A DNA stretch of 64,000 nt, from positions 32,788,501-32,852,500 of the forward strand of contig NC_088345.1 of the NCBI RefSeq assembly GCF_036884655.1. Direction: 5' to 3'. Under the pieces are notes generated by a model. The model searched no databases. It saw only the letters and a list, made by a program, of their open reading frames with translations, and was not told where the DNA came from. This document shows positions 43,400 to 53,968 of the stretch, one piece after another. Numbering within the stretch: the stretch's first letter is position 1; every line of letters begins with the position of its first letter. The position numbers and the translations under genes are program-made. Source of the stretch: Musa acuminata AAA Group. Lineage: Eukaryota > Streptophyta > Magnoliopsida > Zingiberales > Musaceae.

Positions 43400-44980
43400 C
43401 TACAAGAAAGGATGATGTTTAGGTACCCATTTGCTTTTGGGTGCCTCATAAATAGATCTACATTTTCTATCATGTTGCATAGAGTTTATCATGGTTCCTT
43501 TAGGAACCCAAATCAATTTGTTTGGACTTATTTTCTTGAATGGACAACAATGTGTCTTGTGTCCAGATTTGCAACAAAAGTTGCACTTGGTTTGGTTTTG
43601 AACATGTAAGATGGGGCCTTTTACAAAGGTAGTTGGATTTCGGTGAGGACTCCTCACAAATCCAATCCCACTTCTTTTGGGAGCATGACCCTTGTTTGTA
43701 AGGATCATGTTTAATGACTTGCTACCAACCTCGAATTTCTTCAAGGTGTCCTTAAGTAGCAAGTTTTCTTTTTGTATAGTTTCTAAATCATGACATTTGA
43801 TACATGACTTTAAACTATCATGATGTTCGACTTTTAATTTATCAAACTCACAAGTAAGATTATCATGTACCCTTTTTAGCAACTTGTATTTTCTATTTAT
43901 AACTTTGCATTCATCAAATAAATCATGGAAGGCATTTAGTAATTCATCGAAAGATAAATCAGCATCTAATAAATCCGTTACCTCCTCTTCGATGGCCATA
44001 AAGGCGTAATGAACAACTTGCTCGGTGTTGGACTCCTCTTCCTCAGATGCGCTCGAATCATCCCATGTTGCTTGGAGCGCCTTCTTCTTTGTTCTTTTCT
44101 TGACTTGGGGACAATCACTTTTGTAGTGTCCCGGCTTTTTACATTCGTAGCAGATTACTTGGTCCTTCTTGGGTTCAAGTTTATTTTTCACATCGTTTTT
44201 AAACTTGTTTCTTTTGAAGAATTTCTTAAACTTTCTTGTCAAAAGTGCCAAGTCATCGTCACAATCCTCATCACTTGAGTTTTCTCTCAAGTGGCATTCA
44301 GAAGTTTTAAGTGCCATATCCTTCCTGTTCTTTGGAAGGATGTCTTCTTGCTCTTCATGAGCTTTGCAGGTCATTTCGTAGGTCATTAATGACCCGATTA
44401 GTTCTTCAAGAGGGAAATTTCGCAGATCTTTTGCCTCTTGAATGGCGGTGACTTTAGGATCCCAACTCTTAGGAAGGGATCTTAGTATCTTATTAACAAG
44501 CTCAAAATCCGAAAAGCTCTTTCCGAGTCCTTTTAGACCGTTGACGACATCCGTGAAACGGGTAAACATGTCGCCAATGGTTTCACTCGGTTTCATTCGG
44601 AAAAGTTCAAAAGAATGCAGCAACAGATTGATTTTTGACTCTTTCACTCTACTTGTGCCCTCGTGGGTCACTTCAAGTGTGTGCCAAATATCAAAAGCAG
44701 TTTCGCAAGTTGAAACACGATTAAACTCGTTTTTATCAAGTGCGCAAAATAAGGCATTCATAGCCTTTGCATTAAGAGCGAAAGCCTTCTTCTCCAAATC
44801 GTTCCAATCGATCATTGGAAGAGAAGATTTTGAAAATCCATTTTCAACAAGGTTCCACAGTTCAAAATCCATAGAAATAAGAAAGATCCTCATTCGGGTC
44901 TTCCAGTAAGTGTAGTCCGTTCCACTGAACATGGGTGGACGTGTAATTGAATGCCCCTCTTGGTTTCCGGCGTATGCCAT
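43400..44980 (-). CDS. Gag of element C
   Basis: 526 residues, about one residue shorter than N Gag (one Thr fewer in the RTKKK stretch) and otherwise nearly identical, with both CCHC knuckles (CYECKKPGHYKSDC and CNFCCKSGHKTHCC). It ends HHPFL then TAG at 43400-43402. N and E end at the equivalent place with TAA. Confidence 0.92.
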   Translation of the reverse strand: MAYAGNQEGHSITRPPMFSGTDYTYWKTRMRIFLISMDFELWNLVENGFSKSSLPMIDWNDLEKKAFALNAKAMNALFCALDKNEFNRVSTCETAFDIWHTLEVTHEGTSRVKESKINLLLHSFELFRMKPSETIGDMFTRFTDVVNGLKGLGKSFSDFELVNKILRSLPKSWDPKVTAIQEAKDLRNFPLEELIGSLMTYEMTCKAHEEQEDILPKNRKDMALKTSECHLRENSSDEDCDDDLALLTRKFKKFFKRNKFKNDVKNKLEPKKDQVICYECKKPGHYKSDCPQVKKRTKKKALQATWDDSSASEEEESNTEQVVHYAFMAIEEEVTDLLDADLSFDELLNAFHDLFDECKVINRKYKLLKRVHDNLTCEFDKLKVEHHDSLKSCIKCHDLETIQKENLLLKDTLKKFEVGSKSLNMILTNKGHAPKRSGIGFVRSPHRNPTTFVKGPILHVQNQTKCNFCCKSGHKTHCCPFKKISPNKLIWVPKGTMINSMQHDRKCRSIYEAPKSKWVPKHHPFL

Positions 44981-45016
44981 CTCTCTTGGGTTTTAATCCT
45001 TTAGAGAGTTAACCTT

Positions 45017-45028
45017 GCTCTGATACCA
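45017..45028 (-). other. Primer binding site, tRNA-iMet (element C)
   Basis: GCTCTGATACCA on the plus strand, the complement of TGGTATCAGAGC, two bases inside the LTR. Confidence 0.9.
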
Positions 45029-45030
45029 AT

Positions 45031-47378
45031 TGTTAGGATCAAGAGCACTAAGAGGGGGGGGGGGTGAATTAGTGCAGCGGAAATCTTATAATAATTTAAA
45101 AACCAAAAGCTGCGTTCGTTCAAAAACTATTATGATGCAAAAGCAAATTCTCAGTTTGTATCTAAGTGCAGTTTGCGTCTAAGCGCAGATTGCGTTTAAG
45201 CGCAGTTTTGCGTCTAAGCGCAGTTTTGCGTCTAAACTCAGATTTACGTCTAAATGCAGATTTACGTCTAAACGCAGATTTACGTCTAAACGCAGTTTTA
45301 CGTCTAAACGCAGTTTTACGTCTAAACGCAGATTTACGTCTAAACGCAGTTTTACGTCTAAACGCAGTTTTACGTCTAAACGCAGATTTACGTCTAAACG
45401 CAGTTTTACGTTTAGACGCAGATTTACGTCTAAACTTTGAAACTCGTTTGTATACTCGCAGAAGGCAGTATGCAGTTGAAATCAAGACGTAAACGTGAAC
45501 TGAAATCTGATGATTGAGCGAGGAAAGCCGATTTGCGTCTGAATGCAGTTTTACGTCTAAATGTTGAAACTCGTTCGTAAAATCGTAGAGGACAGATTGC
45601 AGTTATTAATAGGATTAAAATGTTAGCGTAAACTGCAAAGAAGCTCGTTCGTAAAAGCACGGAAAACAGTTCTGCAGAATCAAACGAAAACGTAAACTGT
45701 TATGTATGAAAATACGAGTTTACGTCTGAATGCAGATTTGGAAGAACAGCACTTAGAACTTGTTCGTGAAAGCGCAGAGAGCAGTAGTGATGAGGGAGGT
45801 TTGCAGTAATGATAAAGTGCTCGAAAATAAACGCAAACCAGAGATTTAGAGTGGTTCGGTCAGCCTTGACCTACTCCACTTTTGGCTTCCTCCACCGATG
45901 AGGTTGCCGACGTCAACTAGGTGCCTTCCTTCAATGGGCGAAGGCCAAACTTCCCTCTTACAATTTCTCTCCTTTTGACAGGCTTAGGAGACAACCTTTA
46001 CAGACCTTTCTCTCCTCACTTTACAATTGAAAACTTGAAGAACAGAAGGAGGAGACTTAAAGGCTTTACAACACTTTTGAGCTCTTAGAATCACAGAAAA
46101 GATCAAGATTTCGGTATAGGTCTGTTTCTTTTCAGTGCTGAATGGGTGGGGTATTTATAGGCCCCAACCCAATTCAAAATTCGAGCTCAAAACGATCAAA
46201 TCGTTCAAATCCCAGAATTCTGGGATCAGGCGGTTGCACCTCTCGACTGGAGAGGTGGCACCGCCTGGCAGAGCTCGAAGACTGAGCTCTGCCGATTGCT
46301 TCTCTCTGCCAGAGCTCGAAGACTGAGCTCGATGGTTGCATCACCTGGCAGAGCTCGAAGACTGAGCTTGGTGATTGCATCACCTGGCAGAGCTCGAAAC
46401 TGAGCTCGGTGGTTACATCACCTGGCAGAGCTCCAAGCTGAGCTCAGGCTGATCCACCTCTCTGCCAGAGCTCGAAGACTGAGCTCGGTGATTGCATCAC
46501 CTGGCAGAGCTCGAGACTGAGCTCAGGCTGATGCACCTCTCTGCCAGAGCTCGAAGACTGAGCTCGGTGGTTGCATCGCCTGGCAGAGCTCGGAACTTGA
46601 GCTCTGGCGGTGCAACCTCTTGGCTGGGGCGGTTGCACCTCCCAGCCTCGCAGCCCTGGCGGTTGCACCTCCTGGCTGGGGCGGTTGCACCTCCCAACCC
46701 CACAGCCCAGGCGGTTGCACCTCCTGGCTAGGGCGGTTGCACCTCCCAACCCCACAGCCCAGGCGGTTGCACCTTCTGGCTGGGGCGGTTGCACCTCCCA
46801 ACCCCACAGCCCAGGCGGTTGCACCTCCTGGCTGGGGCGGTTGCACCTCCTGGTGCAATCAGGGTCCGAATGGTTCACTCCATTCGACCCACTTTGAATC
46901 TTTTCAGGGGCCCAATTGCCCCAAGATTAAGCTAATGGGATCACCTCCCATTTTCATGCTTAATCATCATGCTAACTACGATTAACTCTAAGACAACTTC
47001 TGCAGCTTTGCTCCGATGCGTCAATCGCTTCTTCCGGCGAGTTTCCTGCCAACTTCCGTCGATCAACCGATAACCCTCGGTGATCCTTCTGCGGACATCC
47101 GGCATACTCCTGGACTTTGCGACGATCCACTTGGCGAGTTCCGACGAGCTTCGCTTGGCAAGCTTCTGGACTTCTCGGATCTGTTCTCGCTGAACCTCCG
47201 ACGACCGTCCGAACTTCCGTCGAACTCTCGAACTCCCAACGTGATCATGATCTTGACTCCGGCGCAACTCCTGCTGCTTGTCTTACTCTCATCGTAGTTA
47301 ATCCTGCACACTTATCTCAACACATAGATTAGATAACAAATGACAATTGACTTCATCATCAAAATCCGAGATTCAACA
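45031..47378 (-). repeat. Element C 5' LTR
   Basis: 2348 bp. 18-bp array at 45151-45436, TATA at 46152-46159, GC-rich block at 46228-46858 with more GGCGGTTGCACC units than N. The LTR start is TGTTGAATC read from 47378. Confidence 0.92.
46152..46159 (-). promoter_or_regulatory. TATA box of element C LTR
   Basis: TATAAATA on the minus strand within GGCCTATAAATACCCC. Confidence 0.7.
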
Positions 47379-47540
47379 ATCTCATCATGATCCGATTCCC
47401 ATTGCACAGATCCATAGACATCACAATATATTTATGCAATAGGTAATATAAAGTGCTAAAATATTAAATAATAATAATAAGTAAAAAGACTACATGTTAA
47501 GTCACACGTATCATCACTCACATGATTGGCTTGCAGAGCA
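47379..47540. other. Spacer between elements C and D
   Basis: AT-rich, with an ATA microsatellite-like stretch near 47465-47480; nothing recognisable. Confidence 0.5.
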
Positions 47541-48517
47541 CCTATGACTAGCAATGTCAGCTCATGCCATAAGTGGCTACTCCTGCTTTATCACTTTTAC
47601 TGATGATTTATTAAGGTATGGATGTGTGTACTTGATGAAGTATAAGTCTGAGGCATTTGAGAAATTTAAAGAGTATAAGAATGAAGTGGAGAACCCAAAA
47701 ATAGTATCAAGATTCTTCGATCAAATTGAGGAGGTGAGTACTTGAGTACAAAGTTCACCCAATTTGTCAAGGACCTTGGGATTCTATCCTCGTGGACATC
47801 TCCTTATATATCTCAGCTCAATGGTGTATCTAAAATAAGAAACCATATACTATTAGATATGCTGCGGTCCATAATGAGCTTCGCCATCCTACCTATCTTA
47901 TTATAGGAATACACCCTAAGGACCGCAGCTTACCTTCTAAACAAAGTTCCAACTAAGTTGATAGTATCTACATCATATGAGATATGAAAAGGGAAGAAGC
48001 TCGATCTTAAGGTTATTAAGATTTGGGGCTACCTTACCCACATTAAAAGACACAACCCTAATAAGTTGGAATCAAGGATAGAGCGGTGCAAGTTCATGAG
48101 ATACCCCAAAGAAACTTGTGGGTATTATTTTTATCATCTCGAGGACTAAAAAGTTTTTGTAGTCAAGAGAGCGGTGTTCCTTGAGAAGGAACATATTCCT
48201 GGTGGAGACAATGAGAGCGTCATAGAGTTAAGCGAGGTTGGAGAACCTAGCTCAAGCACCATTCTACACCTGAGCCAGTTTAGGTACCTAGCACATAAGT
48301 TCTGACTTTACGTAGGTCTTGCAGAGTATCCCATCCTCCTAAGAGATATGTGGGACGTATTAGAGAAGAGGATATTGAGGATATTGAACCTCTGACCTAC
48401 GAGGAGGCTATTACAAGTATAGACTCCGCGAAGTGGAAAGAAGCCATGAATTCTGAGATGGATTCCATATACTCCAATAAAGTTTGGAACCTAGTTGATG
48501 CACCCGAGGGTATTATA
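47540..48517 (+). pseudogene. Element D: decayed Ty1/copia integrase and RT start, left part
   Basis: A different copia lineage from A-F. It begins in the integrase core (GYSCFITFTDDLLRYGCVYLM, then SEAFEKFKEYKNEVENPK), which stays open to 47745. After a deletion and several frameshifts, traces follow such as 'VFLEKEHIPGG' (48174-48210). The start of RT is the open stretch 48350-48520 (EEAITSIDSAKWKEAMNSEMDSI, NKVWNLVDAPEG). It is interrupted by element E and continues at 57955. No LTR of D is in the window. Confidence 0.8.
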
Positions 48518-48522
48518 CTTAT
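48518..48522 (+). repeat. Target-site duplication CTTAT, left copy (element E)
   Basis: Matched by CTTAT at 57955-57959. Confidence 0.88.
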
Positions 48523-50872
48523 TGTTAGGATCAAGAGCACTAAGAGGGGGGGGGTGAATTAGTGCAGCGGAAATTTTATAATAATTTAAAAACAAAAAGC
48601 TGCGTTCGTTCAAAAACGATTATGATGCAAAAGCAAATTCTCAGTTTGTATCTAAGTGCAGTTTGCGTCTTAAGCGCAGATTGCGTCTAAGCGCAGTTTT
48701 GCGTCTAAGCGCAGATTGCGTCTAAGCGCAGTTTTGCGTCTAAGCGCAGTTTTGCGTCTAAATGCAGATTTACGTCTAAACGCATATTTGCGTCTAAACG
48801 CAGTTTTACGTCTAAACGTAGTTTTACGTCTAAACGCAGATTTACGTCTAAACGCAGTTTTACGTTTAAACGCAGTTTTACGTCTGAACGTAGTTTTACG
48901 TCTAAACGCAGATTTACGTCTAAACGCAGTTTTACGTTTAAACGCAGTTTTACGTCTAAACGCAGATTTGCGTCTAAACTTTGAAACTCGTTTGTATATT
49001 CGCAGAAGGCAGTATGCAGTTGAAATCAAGACGTAAACGTAAACTGAAATCTGATGATTGAGCGAAGAAAGCCGATTTACGTCCGAATGCAGTTTTACGT
49101 CTAAATGTTAAAATTCGTTCGTAAAATCGTAGAGGACAGATTGCAGTTATTAATAGGATTAAAATGTAAGCGTAAACTGCAAGGAAGCTCGTTCGTAAAA
49201 GCGCGGAAAACAGTTCTGCAGAATCAAACGTAAACGTAAACTGTAATGTACGAAAATACAAGTTTACGTCTGAATGCAGATTTGGAAGAACAGCACTTAG
49301 AACTTGTTCGTGAAAGCGCAGAGAGCAGTAGTGATGAGGGAGGTTTGCAGTAATGATAGAGTGCTCGAAATTAAACGCAAACCAGAGATTTAGAGTGGTT
49401 CGGTCAGCCTTGACCTACTCCACTTTTGGCTTCCTCCACCGATGAGGTTGCCGACGTCAACTAGCTGCCTTCCTTCAATGGGCGAAGGCCAAACTTCCCT
49501 CTTACAGTTTCTCTCCTTTTGACAGGCTTAGGAGACAACCTTTACAGACCTTTCTCTCCTCACTTTACAGTTGAAAACTTGAAGAACAGAAGGAGGAGAC
49601 TCAAGGATTTACAACACTTTTGAGCTCTTTAGAATCACAGAAAAGATCACAATTTCGGTATGTGTCTGTATCTTTTCAGTGCTGAATGGGTGGGGTATTT
49701 ATAGGCCCCAACCCAATTCAAAATTCGAGCTCAAAACGATCAAATCGATCTAATCCCAGAATTTCTGGGATCAGGCGGTTGCACCTCTCAACTGGAGAGG
49801 TGGCACCGCCTGGCAGAGCTCGAAGACTGAGCTCTGCCGATTGCTTCTTCTCTGCCAGAGCTCGAAGACTGAGCTCAATGGTTGCATCACCTGGCAGAGC
49901 TCGAAGACTGAGCTTGGTGGTTGCATCACCTGGCAGAGCTCGAAATCTGAGCTTGGTGGTTGCATCACTTGGCAGAGCTCCAAACTGAGCTCAAGCTGAT
50001 GCACCATTCTGCCATAGCTCGAAGACTGAGCTTGGTGAATTCATCACCTTGCAAAGCTCGAGACTGAGCTCAGGCTGATGCACCACTCTGCCAAAGCTCG
50101 AAGACTGAGCTTGGTGGTTGCATCGCCTGGCAGAGCTCGGAACTTGAGCTCTGGCGGTGCAACCTCTTGGCTGGAGCGGTTGCACCTCCCAGCCGTGCAC
50201 CCCTGGCGGTTGCACCTCCTGGCTGGGGCGGTTGCACCTCCCAGCCGTGCACCCCTGGCGGTTGCACCTCCTGGCTGGGGCGGTTGCACCTCCCAGCCCC
50301 ACAGCCCAGGCGGTTGCACCTCCTGGCTGGGGCGGTTGCACCTCCTGGTGCAATCAGGGTCCGAATGGTTCACTCCATTCGACCCACTTTGAATCTTTTC
50401 AGGGGCCCAATTGCCCCAAGATTAAGCTAATGGGATCACTTCCCATTTTCATGCTTAATCATCGTGCTAACTACGATTATCTCTAAGACAACTCCTGCAG
50501 CTTGCTCCGATGCGTCAATCGCTTCTTCCGGCGAGTTTCCGGCCAACTTCCGTCGATCAACCGATAACCCTCGGTGATCCTCCTGCGGACATCCGGCATA
50601 CTCCTGGACTTTGCGACGATCCACTTGGCGAGTTCCGACGAGCTTCGCTTGGCAAGCTTCTGGACTTCTCGGATCTGTTCTCTCTGAACCTCCGACGACC
50701 GTCCAAGCTTCCGTCGAACTCTCGAACTCCCAACGTGATCATGATCTTGACTCCGGGGCAACTCCTGCTGCTTGTCTTAATCTCATCGTAGTTAATCCTG
50801 CACACTTATCTCAACACATAGATTAGATAACAAATGACAATTGACTTCATCATCAAAATCCGAGATTCAACA
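48523..50872 (-). repeat. Element E 3' LTR
   Basis: 2350 bp. 18-bp array at 48641-48981, TATA at 49696-49703, GC-rich block 49773-50352. Confidence 0.94.
49696..49703 (-). promoter_or_regulatory. TATA box of element E 3' LTR
   Basis: TATAAATA on the minus strand; the copy in the 5' LTR, which would drive the element, is at 56778-56785. Confidence 0.7.
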
Positions 50873-50904
50873 ATCTCCCCCTTTTTGATGATGACAATCA
50901 ATTG
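50838..50904 (-). other. Hairpin bracketing the polypurine tract and 3' LTR start (element E)
   Basis: Arms at 50883-50904 and 50838-50858 have the same sequence as in N; the loop contains the AGGGGGAGAT polypurine tract and the LTR start. Confidence 0.8.
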
Positions 50905-52121
50905 ATAAAGGAGTTATCCTTAACTCCCCCTATCTATATGCCATAGTTGAGATAAGTCAACCTTGAATTCAAGACCTTTGAATTCAAGTGACGCATTGAT
51001 AAGTTAGATCAGTTAAACTTATCAATGCTCCCATCATGATGCCTATCATGATGTATCTCTTCAAGAATTATGTCAAGGCATGACATACATCAACAAGTTT
51101 GTATGATTGTGTTTGTAACTAATCATCATGCAATCATATAAAGCTACGAAGGACTTTTTACATGATGCTTACATTTGAGATTTTCTAGTAAGTTTGCATT
51201 TTCTTCACAATATCAAATTAAGATAAGATGCAAACTATAGTACATGTTCACATATCTCTTGGTGATGCAAGGATGGCATAATATTGTTTATAGCATCACT
51301 CAAGTATTTGCAACTATGACATAGATATGATTATTGCAGTTCAGCTATGACATAGTGTATATCAATTCATATTTTTCTCCAGTATTTGCAACTATGACAT
51401 AGTGTATATCAATTCATATTTTTCTCCCCCTTTGTCATCAACAAAAAGCATGATAGCATTATCAAGCAAATAAAGGAAGTCATGACACATATATCACTTT
51501 ATTGTTTTTGCTTGACGGAGGAAAGTCATTTTCCAAGGAGTTTTCATAAGAGTGTACGGGAACATCCCATTTTTAGCATACAACTCGAAAAATGAACTTT
51601 TTACATGCATTTGGTTAAAAATATTTGTCACATAATTTGCAATATGTTGTTTGATCAAGCGTTCTCAAGGCATGTAATAGTGATAACATCCGAAAAATAA
51701 TTTTGATGTAGTAACACAATTATTTCAAGTGCAGCATTATATCATATTGCATAGCAGGATTTTTATTTCAGCAAGTGTAGCATTGCATTACATGGTAAGA
51801 TATCAGCTCGTATGATGCAAATTTTTGTTTGATACATGGCATGATAGCAATCATTTTAGCAATAGCTACCATATCAATGTCATACTGACTTATCAACTTA
51901 CATTGGTATGTTGCTTCATATTTTCAAGGCATAGGTTTTTAAACCTTTTTAGTTTTAGTGCAAAAACCGAGATAAACAACAAGAGATGTTTGCAAAATAT
52001 GCTTACACAGACAAAGATAACTATATCAGGGTAACATATGTACAGCATATCAGGTAACCATAAAGACAAAGTCCTTCATGAATAACATAAGGAGTTTACA
52101 ACATCAGATGTTTATACAAGC
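50905..52121 (-). other. Element E 3' internal non-coding region
   Basis: AT-rich, no gene. The polypurine-like motif at 51422-51447 has a partly duplicated neighbour: about 34 bp ending TTTTTCTCC occur at 51347-51380 and again at 51394-51427. Only one copy of the ~87-bp direct repeat seen in N is present. Confidence 0.65.
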
Positions 52122-53237
52122 TTATTCATGAGGTGGAAGATTAAAGTGCCTAAATAAAGAGTCAAATTGTCGATGGATTTGTTGTAGCTCGGTTAGGATT
52201 TGATCTTGTCGAAGTTCAAGCCGTTCTTGTCGTTGCTCAAATCGGTCCATCCGAATCCCGATATCTTCGATGGATGATGTGTGAGTCTGCTCAACCGGAT
52301 GTGTTTCCTCAAAGGGACAGATTGGAGGAGAGTGGGTACTCCTAAAGATTGGGGTTTCCGGCTCTGGTTCAGGTTCAGGTTCAGGGGGATTAGTTCTTCT
52401 AGGCATTCTAACCCAGTTACCGTTTCTATAGTGACATCTTAGACGGTGAAGTAGATTTTTGTTTATTATGCTGTATCTATCTGATTTCATTACTTCTTCT
52501 TCTAGTGGTATTTGAATGTCGTAAGCTTTCATTATTCTAGTAATAATTCCACCATATGGGAGCATCATATCTTTTGTAGATAATTCCAACATGTTTTGTT
52601 GGATCAGATAGCCAAGACAAATGTCACGTTCTTTCATAATTAGGTACATAATTCCTAATTCCAATTGACTTACTTCATCATGATGAAATTGCTTAGGAAG
52701 AATTATACTAGTCATGATATGATGAAGTATCTTAGTGTTAAAAGGCATTAGATGTTCACAACTTTTAGAAATAGATTCTATGTTAGGATTGGCAAGGATT
52801 GTTCCTAAGGCGTCAACGTAAGATGTTCCAATAGTGTTTTCATCCCATGATCCTTTGAAGTAAAGTCCTATGCTTTTCATGGGGATACCTATTATATCAC
52901 AAATGAATCTATCAGTGATTGAAATGTGTTGTCCTAAGAGATAGGTTGATATCCTTTCTTCATCATCTTTTTGCATGTTGTTGTAAAACAATCGAACTAG
53001 TCTAGGATAAATGGGTTCGTTGATCTGCAAAATGGGAAGTAGATTTAGGTTTGCAAACCAATGTATAGTCTCTACATCTCTTAGTTCATTCAGATCTACA
53101 TATTTTCCCTTATTGATGCTTCTTAGTTCGAAGGAGAGAAATTTTTCAGCATGGTTTTTGGAATCAAAAAGAGTGAGATCAAACTCTTCTACTACTCTCC
53201 TCTTTCCCTTGTCCCTTGAGGATCTTCTAGATCCCAT
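52122..53237 (-). CDS. aORF: 371-residue plant transposon-like protein (element E)
   Basis: Same length and reading as the aORF of N, with scattered substitutions (for example DIIGIP for DMIGIP, KGSWDENTIGTSYVDAL for RGSWDEKTIETSYVEAL, KQFHH for KQYHH). Length is fully preserved, including the proline-glutamate tract and C-terminal coiled coil. Function unknown; presence in two separate insertions shows it is a stable part of this lineage. Confidence 0.82.
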   Translation of the reverse strand: MGSRRSSRDKGKRRVVEEFDLTLFDSKNHAEKFLSFELRSINKGKYVDLNELRDVETIHWFANLNLLPILQINEPIYPRLVRLFYNNMQKDDEERISTYLLGQHISITDRFICDIIGIPMKSIGLYFKGSWDENTIGTSYVDALGTILANPNIESISKSCEHLMPFNTKILHHIMTSIILPKQFHHDEVSQLELGIMYLIMKERDICLGYLIQQNMLELSTKDMMLPYGGIITRIMKAYDIQIPLEEEVMKSDRYSIINKNLLHRLRCHYRNGNWVRMPRRTNPPEPEPEPEPETPIFRSTHSPPICPFEETHPVEQTHTSSIEDIGIRMDRFEQRQERLELRQDQILTELQQIHRQFDSLFRHFNLPPHE

Positions 53238-53957
53238 TACTACTGCTGTTTTAAAGGGATGATGATGAGCTAAAGAAAATGAAGAACAAAACAGAATTTA
53301 AGAGCTTCTTAGAGAATACCTTTGTGAAATCTTCAAGAGAAGGGAGGATTCTTGATGTTTTGCTCCGAAATGAGAGGTATTTGGAAGGCTTAGAGGAGTG
53401 AAGTGGGAATGGAGTTGGGGTCGGTTCCTTAGCCGGCCCTAGCGTGATTTTAAGAGGGCAGAGCTGCTGGCGGTTGCACCTCTGGCTGGAGCGGTGCAAC
53501 CTCTGGCAACCCGTGAAGGCTGGAGGTGCAACCGCCAGCTGGAGAGGTGCCACCGCCTGCAGCAGGTGAGCATTTTTAGGATGTTTTGATTTAGGAGAGT
53601 TTGCCTTGAGGAGAGTTTCAGAGCAATTGATGTTTGTTACATGATTTCGTATAAGTTTTTATTTAAGGAAGAAGCTCTTTGTTAGATAGATCTTTTAACG
53701 TGCATACGAATGTTTGTTTGGTGTCCCTTTTAAGATCATGACATGTTTAGTTTCTACAAGAATTAATTCGTAGATGAACAGGTTTTGAAGATCAGGGGGG
53801 GTATGTGAATTTGGATATCATAAGTTTCTAATTGTATCGTTTTTGTGATTTCATAGCTTCCACTTGTTACTTAAGCGTTGCGAGTTCCTTTTTGATTCTT
53901 GGTTTATGATCATTGACAGTTAAGGAGCAGAACATTATTTCTTGCTCCGGCCTAGAC
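53238..53957 (-). promoter_or_regulatory. Leader of aORF and spacer to gag (element E)
   Basis: Same plan as in N: C/T-rich leader (on the minus strand) near 53238-53450, GC-rich word cluster at about 53466-53558, then a gene-free spacer to the gag stop. Confidence 0.45.
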
Positions 53958-53968
53958 TTTTAATGTTT

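Larger units (their letters stand above)
41632..47378 (-). mobile_element. Element C: Sirevirus-type Ty1/copia element with gag and partial pol, 3' truncated
   Basis: On the minus strand: 5' LTR (47378-45031), primer site, gag (44980-43400), a single TAG stop, then protease, integrase and the start of RT, cut at about 41632. Gag and LTR are nearly the same as in N and E, but this element carries pol. No 3' LTR or matching target-site duplication is present. Confidence 0.9.

Noticed and set aside
46444..46985. Overlapping open frames with repeated 'QPPGLWGWEVQPPQPGG' or 'VAPPGWGGCTSQP' sequence on both strands
   Set aside because: They are translations of the GC-rich LTR repeat block, open in several frames at once and repeated in every LTR; no protein family is recognisable.
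48670..49036. Arginine/lysine- or leucine-rich repeat proteins (RRKTAF, LRLNAD) over the LTR array
   Set aside because: The 18-bp unit is a multiple of three, so all frames give a six-residue repeat; not evidence for a gene.
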